Shown one piece after another: positions 63,581 to 64,000 of a stretch of DNA of 64,000 nt. Positions within the stretch are counted from its first letter, which is position 1; each line of letters begins with the position of its first letter. Below the pieces are notes generated by a model, which was not told the origin of the DNA, ran no database searches, and saw only the letters and a program-made list of their open reading frames with translations. A program made the translations under genes and the position numbers. Origin of the DNA: Edolisoma coerulescens (lineage: Eukaryota > Chordata > Aves > Passeriformes > Campephagidae); NCBI GenBank assembly GCA_013397115.1, contig VWZW01002576.1:1442195-1506194 (forward strand), written 5' to 3'.

Positions 63581-64000
63581 TCATTAATGATTACTCTTTT
63601 GACATGTTCATAGTTCAAGATTTTTCAAATATATTTAAGCTTTTTATTCACAGAAATGGTTCTCAGTAGTGTTTTCTGCATCATCTGTTGAAAGCCATGG
63701 GACTTGCCTTAGTATGGGTCCATTAAATGTAGACAATTCACCTCTGTGCTTAACTGCATGTTTGGGTGCCTAAACACTTCTGAGAATATAATTTTAAATT
63801 ACTTGTCTGCAATAACAGAAGAGCTTATGACAGACTGCCATCATTTACCCATACTCACAAACATAATCTGTTCCCTACCCACCAGAACATCCTTTAAAAT
63901 GTACTGAATAAATCACCTCTGCCTAAATAATTACATGTTCAGGTTGTAAACCATTAAGGTTCATTGATTTATTACAAAGCTTTAGAATATGATGCTCTGG
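63581..64000. other. AT-rich stretch without recognised features
   Basis: No gene, repeat or motif that I can support. Confidence 0.5.

Noticed and set aside
1..64000. tRNA, rRNA, snRNA, CRISPR array, or complete retroviral or DNA-transposon coding region
   Set aside because: I looked for characteristic boxes and motifs (for example U6-like starts, regular spaced direct repeats, reverse transcriptase or transposase motifs) and found none that I can support.

Overview
The window looks like vertebrate nuclear DNA, very probably from a bird. It is AT-rich, sparsely coding and full of homopolymer runs. It carries several 5'-truncated CR1 LINE fragments ending in the avian-type CR1 3' terminus (…aaccattctat-, 8-bp TTCTGTGA-like tail units). 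No bacterial-type operons, rRNA, tRNA, CRISPR array or complete gene could be recognised. Most open frames are short and are what chance gives in AT-rich DNA.

Layout. Positions 1-984 are a repeat and GC-rich block: an antisense retroviral-type LTR (about 70-436), a CpG-dense stretch (437-735) and a CR1 tail (922-983). From 984 to 64000 the sequence is mostly unique-looking AT-rich DNA. It is interrupted by CR1 copies at 13878-14042, 19640-19872, 39580-39784, 56769-56968 and 63213-63580, by A-rich/T-rich ACAAAC-type patches, and by a GC-richer island at 51190-51905. All six CR1 pieces lie on the plus strand.

Possible genes. The best protein-coding signal is a 171-bp minus-strand exon at 57700-57870. 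It has a good acceptor, a good donor, and exactly 57 open codons in phase 0-0. Two further minus-strand candidates look like terminal exons: 42241-42590 (92 codons including the stop, coiled-coil-like, followed by AATAAA) and 21619-21815 (64 codons plus stop, ending in a possible class I PDZ ligand). The 57.8-kb exon is phase-compatible with the 42.6-kb exon, so they could belong to one minus-strand gene, but no protein family was recognised and this is inference. Weaker exon-like segments occur on both strands and are marked as such.

Overall this reads as intron or gene-desert sequence of a bird. The same-orientation CR1 copies would fit introns of a minus-strand gene, because LINEs kept in introns are often antisense to the gene. 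I saw no convincing new biological system. The items most worth checking are the three minus-strand exon candidates, the CpG-dense stretch next to the LTR, and the palindromic cluster near 31.9 kb.
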